From NCBI GenBank assembly GCA_024663395.1, contig JANFAH010000002.1:1-64000 (forward strand): a stretch of 64,000 nucleotides of DNA, given 5' to 3'. Shown here piece after piece: positions 1 to 9,687 of the stretch; within the stretch, counting starts at the first letter, position 1; each line of letters begins with the position of its first letter. The stretch is from Pisolithus tinctorius. Lineage: Eukaryota; Basidiomycota; Agaricomycetes; Boletales; Pisolithaceae. A model generated the notes under the pieces. The model had not been told where the DNA came from and did no database searches. It worked only from the letters and a program-made list of their open reading frames with translations. The position numbers and the translations under genes were made by a program.

Positions 1-141
1 TAACCCTAACTAACCCTAACTAACCTAACCCTAACCTAACCCTAACCTAACCTAACCCTAACCTACCTAACCCTAACCTAACCCTAACCCTAACCCTAAC
101 CTAACCCTAACCTAACCCTAACCTAACCCCTAACCTAACCC
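1..141. repeat. Telomere repeat tract (C-rich strand), chromosome left end
   Basis: The window opens with uninterrupted TAACCC-type units, the complement of TTAGGG, as expected at a 5' chromosome end read inward. Parsing by eye gives 26 units: 12 TAACCC, 10 TAACC, 2 TAAC, 1 TACC and 1 TAACCCC. Six- and five-base units often alternate, so much of the tract reads as an 11-base TTAGGGTTAGG super-repeat. The tract ends at TAAGGTTTC. Confidence 0.97.
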
Positions 142-1500
142 TAAGGTTTCTACCATGGTCATAATTGCATGGGAGCTAACTCACCACAGAAATTCATTCC
201 ATTTCTGGACTGCCATGTGAACATTGGGGGCCCAAGGGTCCTGTCAAGTACAGGTTTACCCTCAGGTGACCAGGCTTCGAGACCAGGTGACAGGGGCTAA
301 GTCCAGGTGGCCAAAGTCAAGGCCAGGAGACAGGGGCCAAGTCCAGTTGGACTGGAGTTGAGGCCAGAGGTTAGGGGCTAAGTCCGGAGGACTGGACTTA
401 AGGCCAGGAGTGTGGGAATAAGACCAGTAGCATGGGCAACTGACTGGTGTTGGAGTGTGCACAGGGGGAAGCTGGTCTGGGGTTGGATCTACCTCCCTTG
501 GTCTCAGCTTATGTGCTGTACCCTTATGCAAGCCAGGGAGAGGTCTGGAACAGGGGTTGGGGACAGTCTAAGGCTTGGCCTTAGCTATAGAGTAGGCTTG
601 GAGTGTAGTATGGGAGTTGAGGGTAATACTTAGTTGATATTCTGACTGGGGTGCTATGAAGTATGTACAGGGGTTAAATACGTGAGGTCAGTCCAGGGTA
701 ATGAACATGAAGCCAGACTTGTGAATAAGCTATTAGTGAGATGATTAGCAAGATGAGGATAGCCACAGTGGCTATGCAGAGGCTAATAGCCAAAGTCCAG
801 GTGACTGGCATAACTGGGGTTGGACACAGGATTTGTACAGTAAGCAGAGTTAGACAAAAGGACGAGACTAAATACAGCACAAACAAAGGAAAACAGACCA
901 GAGTTATGTCTGGGTGACCTGGACATGGACCTGGGAGGACCAGCAGGGTGGAGCAGTGCAAGGCCAGAAGGCCAGAATGGACTGGAGATAGGGGTAAAAG
1001 ACTGGACTTGAGTTATTCAGGCCAGAGTTGGGTTATCTAGGACTGGGGTTGTGTTCTCTGGGCCAGAGTTAGGTTTTCCAGGCCAGACTAGGACCTGACT
1101 TGACTGGAGTTAGGGGCTAGGGGTCTGGACTGGACCAGGATTGAGTCTGAGAGTCATGGATATGACAGGTCCAATACTGAGAATACTTCATAAGTGGCCA
1201 ATGCGGAACTGCAAGAACTCAACAGAGAAGTCTATTGTATGGACCATCAGCAAGAATACATCATATGCATCAAATGCACAACTGCAAGAACTTGACAAAA
1301 AATCTTATCATAGTGTCTGACAGCAAGAATACATCTTAGGCATCTGACAGACAACTGTGAGAACTTGACAGGAAAGTCTAAAGTACTAGAACCTGTGAAA
1401 GCCCCATAATCTCCTGGCAAGTAAGACACAAGCATGGCAATAGCCAGCAAGGTTAGCGCCGACGCAGGTGGCACTTCCCAAGTTATAATACAAGTTATAA
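142..1500. repeat. Telomere-associated degenerate repeats, no gene seen
   Basis: This stretch is made of loosely repeated phrases such as GGACTGGAGTTAGGGG, AGGCCAGGAGACAGGGG and GGCCAGAGTTAGG, followed at 1200-1450 by repeats around GCAAGAACTTGACA. A short piece near 628-652 (TAGTTGATATTCTGACTGGGG) resembles the middle of the solo LTRs at 13.2 and 39.6 kb. Open frames here are short and hydrophobic by composition, and none looks coding. Confidence 0.6.
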
Positions 1501-2160
1501 TATAATAGTAATATCTAATGTACCTGCACCTGAATGTATTACCTTTTTGGGGTTGCACACACACCTGCGTGTCACCGGGCGTCCTGGACGCCCACATCGG
1601 CCCATAATGCCCAGCGAAATAAACTTGTATTGCTGCATTACTGCACTTGTATACGGCGTTTCCTTCGTTATGATAGTAATATTTAATGTGTTCGCATGTG
1701 AATGTATTTCCTTTTTGGGGTCGCGCATACACCTGCGTGCGCCCGGGCGTCCTGGACGCCCTCGGCGGGCCCGATGCACCGATACTACATGTTACAGGAT
1801 TTCCTTCATTGTAATAGTAATATTTAATGTGCGCGCACGTGAATGTATTTCCTTTTTGGGGTGTGCATACACCTGCGTGCATCCGGGCGTCCTGGACGCC
1901 CTCGTCGGTCCTGATGCAACGATACTACATGAGTTACAGGATTTCCTTCGTTGTAATAGTAAATATTTAATGTGCTCACACGTGAATGTATTTCCTTTTT
2001 TGGGTCGCACATACACCTGCGTGCGTCTGGGCGTCCTGGACGCCCTCGTCGGCCCATAATGCCCAGTGCAATGATGCTACATGAAATAAACTTGTATTTC
2101 TCTATTACTGCGCTTGTATACTGCATTTCCTCCAATATAATAGTAATATCCTGCCATTAC
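1500..2160. repeat. Minisatellite with GGGCGTCC-N-GGACGCCC palindromes
   Basis: Four tandem units of about 145-180 bp share AATGTATTTCCTTTTTGGGG, then CACCTGCGTGCG, then the palindrome near 1574, 1747, 1887 and 2031. Between palindromes, related text (TTCCTTCRTTRTAATAGTAATATTTAATGTG) recurs. Long frames on both strands arise only because the unit lacks stops; they encode Gly-Arg-Pro runs from the palindrome. Confidence 0.85.
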
Positions 2161-2289
2161 GCATGCACTCAGTCTACCTCATGTGATACTTATACCCTAT
2201 CTATCAAGATGACATGACCCGGTGAAAAGCCTGTGCCGATGGTCGGAGAAATAAGCCCAGAATCTACAGTTCAGACCGAGTCATCAGAT

Positions 2290-2593
2290 GGAGACTAAAT
2301 TAATATTCAGACTGAAGAGCTGACCGGATATGCCGAAGACCGGAATTGCCAGTTGGCGCACACTCGGTGTGGGTCAACAGACCCCGGCATTCAAGGTCCC
2401 GAATAACAGGTGAATACCGAGTCGGTGCTTGGCCAGGTATATGACGTGATCCCCTGTTAGGAGTCAAAGCGCACGAGACCTACCCTAAGGTACATGAGGC
2501 TCGGCGACTGATGTAAGCATGAACATGTAACCGAAAGTTTAAAAGTGGATGAGGGTTGGCTGTCGTCTCTTCAACCCATACCACTCCACCGTC
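2290..2593 (+). promoter_or_regulatory. Duplicated leader upstream of zinc-cluster gene 1
   Basis: This segment is conserved with 4040-4294 upstream of the second copy. Near the start codon both carry CCGAAA(G/C)TTTAAAA, a plausible AT-rich core promoter, then TCTTCAACCCA and an ACCGTC just before ATG. Conservation supports a shared regulatory leader but does not prove promoter activity. Confidence 0.45.
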
Positions 2594-3595
2594 ATGTCGA
2601 CCTCCCGCAACACCGACAACACTGCCAAACCGGTTGATCATTCTCCTCACCCCAGCGATGTCGATGAGGAAGAGACACTTGCAGTACAACGGGCGATGGA
2701 AGAAATCCATGCGGAATTCGAAACCAAGCGACGGGAGCGACGAGAGAGAGAGAAAGCCGAGGCCGAGCGTTTGGAAAGGAAGAAGGCTGAGGCCGAGCGC
2801 CGAGAGAGGGAAAAAGCGGAGGCCGAGCGACTGAAAAGGGAGAAGGCCGAGGCCAAACGCCGAGAGAGAGAGGTTGAAGCGCGAGAAGGCAGAGCTGACA
2901 AAGGGAAGGGCCGAGAGGTCAGTACTAGCACAATGGTGTGTCGGCAGTGCGAAAGGGCTCGAGCGTCCTGCACTTTCAACAAGGCGCAGAAGAGTAAGCG
3001 CAACAAAAGGAACTGCGACCGGTGTACGGAGCACAAGGTGAAGTGCGAGTTGCCTGAGGGGGTTGGTGCCAACGTCGAGGAGGAGGAGGAGCCACCGGTG
3101 AGAGTCGAGATCAAGTCGAAGAAAAAACGGGCACTGGTGGACCTGACTTCACCGAGGGGCGGGGAGAAGAAGAAATTGACGAAGCCGGAGGCAGAGCCAT
3201 CGCCCACGCCGGAAGCCGGTCCTTCAGGGACCACCGCGAGGACAACCGCACCCGTCGACCCAATGATTGTGGTCGTGGTGCGAGGGTTTGAGGCACTTGC
3301 AGAGGCCATCGACCGACAGACCGACGAGGTGAGGAGGGGCCGAGAGACTCAGCGCCGCTTCATGCAGTGCTTGGAGGATCTGCTCGGTGAGTGCGAGTAC
3401 ACGCGCCCTCTGTGCGCGCCGAGCACCGAGTCGTCGTCGGGGCTCAACACTGATGCTGCTGATGAGGAGCTAGAGGGTTTGGCATCGGATCGGGAGCCGG
3501 CGGCCTCGGTGATGAAGTGCCCCGACTTCAGGCAGCGCAGTTCAGCCTCTGCAGATGGTGAGGATATACACATGAGCGATAGGGACATTGTATAA
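2594..3595 (+). CDS. Coiled-coil protein with variant Zn2Cys6 cluster, copy 1
   Basis: This is an intronless 333-residue reading frame. The start at 2594 (ACCGTCATGTCG) is preferred over an upstream ATG at 2549 because MSTS is conserved in copy 2. Residues about 30-110 are a charged coiled coil built on repeated (R/K)EKAEAERL heptads. Next comes CRQCERARASC, a 14-residue basic linker, and CDRCTEHKVKC, i.e. C-x2-C-x6-C / C-x2-C-x6-C. This matches the fungal Zn(II)2Cys6 cluster except for a long linker and an internal position. A Lys-rich segment, a Pro/Ser/Thr-rich stretch, a short helix (GFEALAEAIDRQTDEVRRGRETQ) and an acidic tail follow. A DNA-binding role is inferred from the family; a transposon-derived protein is the main alternative. 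Confidence 0.8.
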   Translation: MSTSRNTDNTAKPVDHSPHPSDVDEEETLAVQRAMEEIHAEFETKRRERREREKAEAERLERKKAEAERREREKAEAERLKREKAEAKRREREVEAREGRADKGKGREVSTSTMVCRQCERARASCTFNKAQKSKRNKRNCDRCTEHKVKCELPEGVGANVEEEEEPPVRVEIKSKKKRALVDLTSPRGGEKKKLTKPEAEPSPTPEAGPSGTTARTTAPVDPMIVVVVRGFEALAEAIDRQTDEVRRGRETQRRFMQCLEDLLGECEYTRPLCAPSTESSSGLNTDAADEELEGLASDREPAASVMKCPDFRQRSSASADGEDIHMSDRDIV

Positions 3596-4294
3596 GTGCC
3601 GAATGCCTGGCGCCTAGCGCCGAACTTTCCTATGTACAGAATGTAACGCTATCATACATGTGTGCATAAAAATGTTTTTGGTCTTTGGAAAGATATGAAA
3701 GCATGGAAGAGAGTGAGATTTAAACTAGCAAGGGGCACAGGTTTACCAGCATAGTTGACTTGTGGTTCTGCATCAGACCCCTCGGCTTCCCTTTGACTTT
3801 CAATTCGGGTTGATTTGTTGTGCCCCGGTACTCGGTGTTCGGCCTTTTGACACTCGGTGCTTGTGTACAAAATTCTCAAGTTTACTGAGTTTGCCGGGTA
3901 GGCAGACCGAAGGCACTGTCTAGTGTGATGGGCCCGGCACATGTTGTCAGTTATATCAGCATCGGTCTACCTTTCAGTTGAGTCAGAGTCAGTAAGAAAT
4001 GCGTGAACGTGTGCATTGCAATATGTGGGATTGTTGAGTTGGTGACATGGTCAGAGGACTGAAGACCGAGTATGCCGAAGACCGGAACAGCTAGTTGGTC
4101 AACAGACCCCGGTGTTCGGGCTCCAGAATAAACAAATGCCGAGTCGGTGTTTGGTGAGGTATATGACATGTAACCCTTCAGGGGTAAGTGCATGAGACCT
4201 GCCCTAAGGTACACGAGGCATCAACAGGACACGTGTAGCCGAAACTTTAAAAATGGGAGGTCGGCCTGTTGCCTCTTCAACCCACACCACCGTC
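3596..4294 (+). promoter_or_regulatory. 3' flank of copy 1 and leader of copy 2
   Basis: No gene is seen. The first part (to about 3950) matches 5360-5820 behind copy 2, including TTTGGAAAGA(T/C)ATGAAAG, a GACACTCGGTGCT motif and TTTGCCGGGTAGGCAGACCG. The remainder is the leader of copy 2, ending in CCGAAACTTTAAAAATGGGAGG about 40 bp before the start codon. Confidence 0.5.
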
Positions 4295-5359
4295 ATGTCA
4301 ACTTCCCACAACCCCGAGAACACTGCGAAACCGGATGACCACTCTCACCTCAGCAACGTCGATGAGGAAGAGAGGCTCGCGATGCAAAAGGCGATCGAGG
4401 GCATTCGCCAACGATTTGAGGCCAGGCGTCGGGAGCGCGAAGAGCAGGAGCGCCGAGAGAGAGAAAAAGCCGAGGCTGAGCGCTTGGAGAGGGAGAAAGC
4501 CGAGGCCGAGAGACTGGAAAGGGAGAGGGCCGAGGCCGAGCGACTGGAAAGGGAGAGGGCCGAGGTGGAACGCCAAGAGAGGGAGGAGCGTGAGCGCCGA
4601 GAGAGCGAGGTTCGAGTGGGAGCAGGCAGAAGTGACAAAGGGAAGGGCCGAGAGGTTAGTGCCCAGGTAGCTGACGCCACGGTGTGTCGGCAGTGCGAGA
4701 GGGCCGAAGTGCCCTGTACTTTCAAGAAGGCGCAAAAGAGTAAGCGCAACAAAAGGACCTGCGACCGGTGTACGGAACAGAAGGTGAGGTGTGAGTTGCC
4801 AGAGGGGGCTAGTGCCGAGGTCGAGGAGCAGGTGAAGCGTCCCGTGGTCGAGATCAAGACGAAGAAAAAACGGGCGGCGGGGGATGAGACTTCACCAAGA
4901 GGTGGAGAGAAGAAAAAGGTGATGAAGACCACAGCAGAGCCGTCGCCCACACCGCAAGCCGGTCCTTCGGTGACTGCCTCGACGACGATCACACCTATCG
5001 ACCCAATAACCGCGGCCGTAGCACGAGGGTTCGAGGCACTCGCAGCAGCGATCAACCGCCAGACCGAGGAGATGAGGAGGGGCCGAGAGACTCAGCACCG
5101 CGTCACGCAGCGCTTGGAGGAGCTGCTCGGTGAGTGCCAGTATGCACCTCCTCCACGCATGCCGAGTCCCGAGTCATCGGAGGAGTTCGACTGCGATGCG
5201 GCTGACCTGGAGCTGGAGAACTTGGCATCGGATCGGGAGGCAGGGGGCATCGAGCTGGCGGCCTCGGCGAAGAAGCACCCTGACTTCAAGCGGCGCAGGT
5301 CAGGCTCTGAAGGTGGTGAGGGCACGGATTTGCATATGAGCGACGAGCACACCGTATGA
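4295..5359 (+). CDS. Coiled-coil protein with variant Zn2Cys6 cluster, copy 2
   Basis: This intronless frame of 354 residues is a close paralogue of the gene at 2594 with the same order: MSTS start, acidic lead-in, coiled coil of EKAEAERLERE heptads, zinc cluster, basic spacer, Pro-rich linker, short helix, acidic tail ending in HMSDEHTV. The cluster reads CRQCERAEVPC, a 14-residue linker, then CDRCTEQKVRC, so all six cysteines and the long linker are kept. The coiled coil is longer than in copy 1 by extra RAEAERLERE repeats, suggesting repeat expansion. Intact frames in both copies argue that the coding sequence is or recently was selected. No target is known. Confidence 0.8.
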   Translation: MSTSHNPENTAKPDDHSHLSNVDEEERLAMQKAIEGIRQRFEARRREREEQERREREKAEAERLEREKAEAERLERERAEAERLERERAEVERQEREERERRESEVRVGAGRSDKGKGREVSAQVADATVCRQCERAEVPCTFKKAQKSKRNKRTCDRCTEQKVRCELPEGASAEVEEQVKRPVVEIKTKKKRAAGDETSPRGGEKKKVMKTTAEPSPTPQAGPSVTASTTITPIDPITAAVARGFEALAAAINRQTEEMRRGRETQHRVTQRLEELLGECQYAPPPRMPSPESSEEFDCDAADLELENLASDREAGGIELAASAKKHPDFKRRRSGSEGGEGTDLHMSDEHTV

Positions 5360-7498
5360 GCGCCGAATGCCTACTGAACTTTCGTATGTACAGCGAATGT
5401 AAATCTATCGTACATATGAATGTGTTTTTATCCTTTGGAAAGACATGAAAGATGGCAAGAAAGTGAGATCTAAACTGGCAAAGGACCCAGGTTTACCGGA
5501 GTAGCTGACTTGCGGCTTTTGCAGTTGAGCCCCTTGGCTTCCCCTTGATTTCAAGTCGGCCTGTGCAAGAGTCTATTATACAAGTTAGATTGAGGATTGA
5601 TCCGATGTGCGCCGGTACTCGGCATTTGGTCTTTTTGACACTCGGTGCTCGGCATTTGGCCTTTTTGACACTCGGTGCTTGCATGGACTTTTAACACTAT
5701 AAGAACTATTGTCCTGGTCTTGCACAGGGTAAGGCACAATATTCTCAAGTTCACTGAGTTTGCCGGGTAGGCAGACCGAAGGCACTATCTTAGTGTGATG
5801 GGCTGGCACATGTTGTAAGTCATATCAGCATCGGTCTACCTTTCAGTTGAGTCGGAGTTGGTAAGAAATGTGTGTACATGCATTGCAATATGTGGGATTG
5901 TTGAGTTGGTGACAAGGTCAGAGGACCGAAGACCGACGACCGACGACCGAGTGCTATGATGCTTAGTCTGGCTTCAGACTGGAGTCTACATACAGAAGTC
6001 ACTACATTATATGCCGAGGACGGACAACCCGAAGGCCGAGGTTACCAGTAGGTGACTAAGTAGTGGTTCAGAAGCGTACCGAAGGTTAAGTGAAGTCAAA
6101 AGGTCGAGGGCCGATGACAGACATAGCCTCAGCACAAGCACAGGAAACTAACCAGATAAGAGAACAATGGGAAACTTGACTACAATCGGGATTTGGTATA
6201 TGACTGTCCAGGACCCGGGCTGACGAGTTTCTGGGATACCCCCTCCGAGGTCCAGAGTTGAGACTTGCCTGAGGTACACGAGGCCTGCAAACCCCTTTTG
6301 GTAGAACACCTGTTCATTGGGGTTTTCATTTCATCACAGTATTGCGAGGGGGACCACAAGAATACCAAATGCTGGATGCCGAATGCTGATATGTCATAAA
6401 ATGAACTGTATCTATGATCATTAGCAAGGTCTTGCAGTAGTTTGCAGAGGCTTCAGTGCCAGCCTAATTTTGCAGCAAAAAAACAGATCAAGTACCGAAG
6501 GCCGACCTGAGGACCAGAACAAGGTCTGGGGCTTTGGCAAATGGTCATGGGGTCTCGGGATGACTTGTGGGGCCGTCAAGACCGGTTCTCTCAGTCTACT
6601 TACTTCGAGGGGGCCGGAGGGATGAAGGCCAACGGCTTCCAAACCGAGAGCTGAGAACTCGGAATGCCGAAGACCGACTAGTGGGGTTACTGAGGGCTGA
6701 GGGGCTTGCTGACTGGTGGAGCCCTTGCTACGAGTATTACTAGAAAGGTTGGCTCGGGTTTTGGGGATAACGAGGAGTACTACAACAAGCAGTACCGACA
6801 CATATAGTACCGAGAGACACCGAAGGCGGTGTCTGGTGTAGTCAGAATTAGATGCTGTGTAGGGGTGACCAAAGCAGGTGAGGGCACTGCCGTTAAGCAA
6901 ACCCCAAGTGCCGGTGATCAAAAGGTTAACCATATGCCAGGATGGCAATCAAACATAAAGCGGAAGACTTTACTAGAAAGGGAAGCATACTACCGAGAGA
7001 GGACCGGGGTGTTGGACTAGGTTATCGCTGATGCAGTAGAGCGACGCAGTGCAGTATGGGTTGGAGGGCTGTCGGAACAACTCTAGGGTGACACAGGGGT
7101 ATAGGGGAACTGCTAGGGCGGTTGGAGTAGCTGTAGAGTGGTCGGAGTAGGCTCGGAGTTGTGTCTGAGGGCTGTGGGGTCGGTCTAGGGGGACATAGTG
7201 GTGGTTCGGAGTTATGGATATGACAGGGACCTTGGCACAAGGTCTAGTTGTCATGGATATGGGCACCACCCAATAGAGCCGGCCTGCACTAGAACACCGA
7301 TCCGACAATCAACCGAGTCACCGAATGGATCATCGGCTTACTGGCTGATCCTCTCGCTCATGCGGGAACACTTGACCAACTTAATGTTGATTTAGATATG
7401 AGGTTGTTCTTAAACTGTGGAGGTTGTCACGCATATCTGGGATGAACTTGCAGCCATTTCATTTACATTTACATGCCCCAGCACACACTACCTACTGC
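5360..7498. other. Gene-poor repeat-derived region
   Basis: To about 5820 this is the copy-2 3' flank; the rest holds degenerate GCCGAAG/GACCGA-rich sequence. The stretch near 6010-6140 (ACAACCCGAAGGCCGAGGTTACC, GGACTAACTAG-like text) resembles the inside of the solo LTRs at 13.2 and 39.6 kb, so a decayed relative of that element is likely. No convincing coding exon was found. Confidence 0.5.
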
Positions 7499-8430
7499 TC
7501 ATGGCTCTGACGACGAAAGATCCTCTGCAACTAATGGCCGGCCTACCTCGATCACATCTGCAATTGTGACATGCAAGATGCACATGTCCACCGGGTATTG
7601 TTCCCCATCTTCTGTCTCTGCGATATCCACATGGATGGAATAGCGATAAAATAATTGACCGGCATAAGTTACCTCGGTCGGAGTCAACAGCTGCCGAATA
7701 TATTTGCAACCTTATGCAAGTGAATTATACATTACGAAGAGATGGAAGAAGAGTGACGTACGGACGATGCAGCGGATGTCAATAACGGAATAGTGATCGC
7801 TTTCGACGAGCTCGTATTCGCCCATACAGGCGCCCAATCTGATATTATGTGTGAGGTTGATGGCATGTGAGGTGTATGGATGGAAGTAGCATGACTTACC
7901 TAGGATGATAGCGTTCGATATCGTCACGGGAATAAAACCACCTCACTCGGACCCAAACCATCTACATTGTGAGATAATAATTGAGATATATCATGGGCGG
8001 ACGATGTGTGGTTGGATACTTACATTGTGCCGGCCGCAACGCTGCACGTAAAACCTTCTGATGCGTGCATACCAGAAATATGTTACCGTCAGTTCGCCAT
8101 CACTACCCGTCACTAATCCCGTGGAGGGAAAGATGCTAACGCTGCAAGATCAGTGCGTATGAGATCGGATTGGGGAATATTAACAAGGAGACAACATACG
8201 TCTGATTTCTGTGATAACTAACGGTGGTGGGGAGTTGGTTATGATCATCTGTATCATACACGTCTTCAGATGGATTGAGATTAGTATTTGGAGGGAGAGG
8301 AAAATTTGAACTCACAGCGCAGGGAGTCATATCTCGGCAATTCATCAACACATGGGGGCTGGCTCATCAATGATAAAGTCATGTTAGCAGAGACGGATAT
8401 TTCACTGAGAGTGGCAGAGCTGGCGGCCAT
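7499..8430 (-). CDS. BAH-domain protein, no PHD finger seen
   Basis: Exons joined by eye at GTAAGT/GTACGT donors give a continuous BAH (bromo-adjacent homology) signature: YFWYARIRRFYV, then MVWVRVRWFYSRDDIERYH, then GEYELVESDHYSVIDI, then TEVTYAGQLFYRYSIHVD, stopping at 7499. BAH domains are chromatin protein-interaction modules. The proposed start at 8430 (MAASSATLS) lies in a first exon whose splice to the domain is not resolved, so the N-terminus is uncertain. Unlike the gene at 54.6 kb, no Cys-rich PHD finger follows; the protein ends about 60 residues after the BAH core. The gene is bounded by satellite DNA on its 5' side. Confidence 0.65.
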
Positions 8431-8489
8431 AGTTGTTGAGGAGATTACCGGTTGAAAGGCTTTAGGCTTTTGTGCATGTTTTGAATACC

Positions 8490-9325
8490 TGTTTCGGGTG
8501 TCCCGGACGCCCACGAGGCTTGGGGATCATCGTGGGAATGAGCCAACTTCAAATAACGTGGTAGACAGCATTACGAGTGGGTTTAGGCAATCGTTGCCAT
8601 GTATGTGCCGCGGGCGTCCGGGATGCCCTCGGCACAAGTAGTTGATGTGGTGATGGCACGTGACGTAGTTGAAGCGAACCCTAGGGGTGCCATGGGCGTC
8701 CGGGACGTCCTCACACAAGCAGGTTAAGCATTAATAGCACGTGATGTAGTTACTATGGATGCCAGCAAGCGCCGAGGGCGTCCGGGACGCCCTTACACAA
8801 GCAGGTTAAGCATTAATACCACGTGATGTAGTTACTCTGGATGCCAGCAAGTGCCGTGGGGCATCCAGGACGCCCTCACACGTGACAGTGGACCCGAGGG
8901 CGTCCGGGACGCCCCTTACACAAGCAGGTCAAGCATTAATAGCATGTGACGTAGTTGCTACGGATGCCAGCAAGTGCCGTGGGTGTCCGGGACGCCCTCA
9001 CACGTGACAGTGGATCCGAGGGCGTCCGGGACACCCTTACACAAGCAGGTTAAGCATTAATACCACGTGATGTAGTTACTATGGATGCCAGCAAGTGCCG
9101 TGGGGCATCCGGGACGCCCTCACACGTGACAGTGGACCCGAGGGCGTCCGGGACGCCCTTACACAAGCAGGTCAAGCGTTAATAGCACGTGATGTAGTTA
9201 ATATAGATGCCAGCAAGTGCCGTGGGCGTCTGGGACGCCCTGACACAAGCAGGCCGTGTGTGATGGCACGCGACGGTAGTTACTATGAACCCTAGAGACG
9301 CTGTGGGCGTCTGGGACTCCACTGA
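8490..9325. repeat. Palindrome minisatellite array
   Basis: Roughly 120-130 bp composite units carry two palindromes each (AGGGCGTCCGGGACGCCC and a GGGGCATCCGGGACGCCC variant) separated by ACAAGCAGGTTAAGCATTAATA, CACGTGATGTAGTTACTATG and GATGCCAGCAAGTGCCGTG. About a dozen palindromes are present; outer copies are more diverged. CACGTG occurs in most units. Confidence 0.85.
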
Positions 9326-9687
9326 TAGGATGCCTGACTGAGTCGGGGCCACCTACAAGTAACCTCGGTCTTCGGGTTACCGGCCCTCGGTATATAAGTC
9401 GTAGTTACTTCTTTACTCAATCCTCAGTCTGAATATTGAACTAGCATCTCCCCCTGAACCTGTAACCAAACCTTTTACCATATGACACCTCTGCTTTCCC
9501 CCCACGCGAGTGTCTAGCACATGCACTAGGCTTCGGCACTACATTTTAGGACTGTCCTAAACATTATTGAGCCCTGCATCATGTTGCTCGGCAAGGAACA
9601 GAGTCAGATATCAGATGTAAAAATGTACCAAGTACATTTTTATACATTCTTCATATATATATATATATATAGATATTGGATATCAGT
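9326..9687. other. Repeat remnant plus AT microsatellite
   Basis: This contains CTCGGTCTTCGGGTTACCGG and CTCAGTCTGAATATTGAACTAG, the reverse complement of motifs inside the solo LTR family, indicating a decayed inverted copy. An (AT)n run lies at about 9653-9671. It forms the 3' flank of the minus-strand gene ending at 9688; no gene was seen. Confidence 0.45.

Larger units (their letters stand above)
2220..5870 (+). repeat. Tandem duplication of a ~1.85 kb gene unit
   Basis: The two zinc-cluster genes lie in direct repeats that include their upstream and downstream flanks. The phrase ATATCAGCATCGGTCTACCTTTCAG follows gene 1 at about 3953 and gene 2 at about 5822, giving a period near 1,870 bp. 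Upstream flanks share GCCGAAGACCGGAA, CAACAGACCCCGG, GAGTCGGTG and CCTAAGGTACA. A partial third flank follows at 5820-5950 but no third gene. Confidence 0.85.

Noticed and set aside
674..961. 95-codon hydrophobic frame that looks like membrane segments
   Set aside because: It lies in telomere-associated repeats, hydrophobicity follows from the GGCCAG/CCAGGT composition, and there is no sign of splicing or a partner exon.
1247..2135. Several overlapping frames of 70-211 codons rich in Gly-Arg-Pro and Thr-Pro-Gly
   Set aside because: All come from the palindrome minisatellite on both strands; they have no conserved protein feature apart from the repeat itself.
8490..9325. CRISPR-like regular repeats
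   Set aside because: The organism is a eukaryote, spacers are themselves repeated, and the unit is a minisatellite; the 153 bp arrays were rejected as CRISPR for the same reason.
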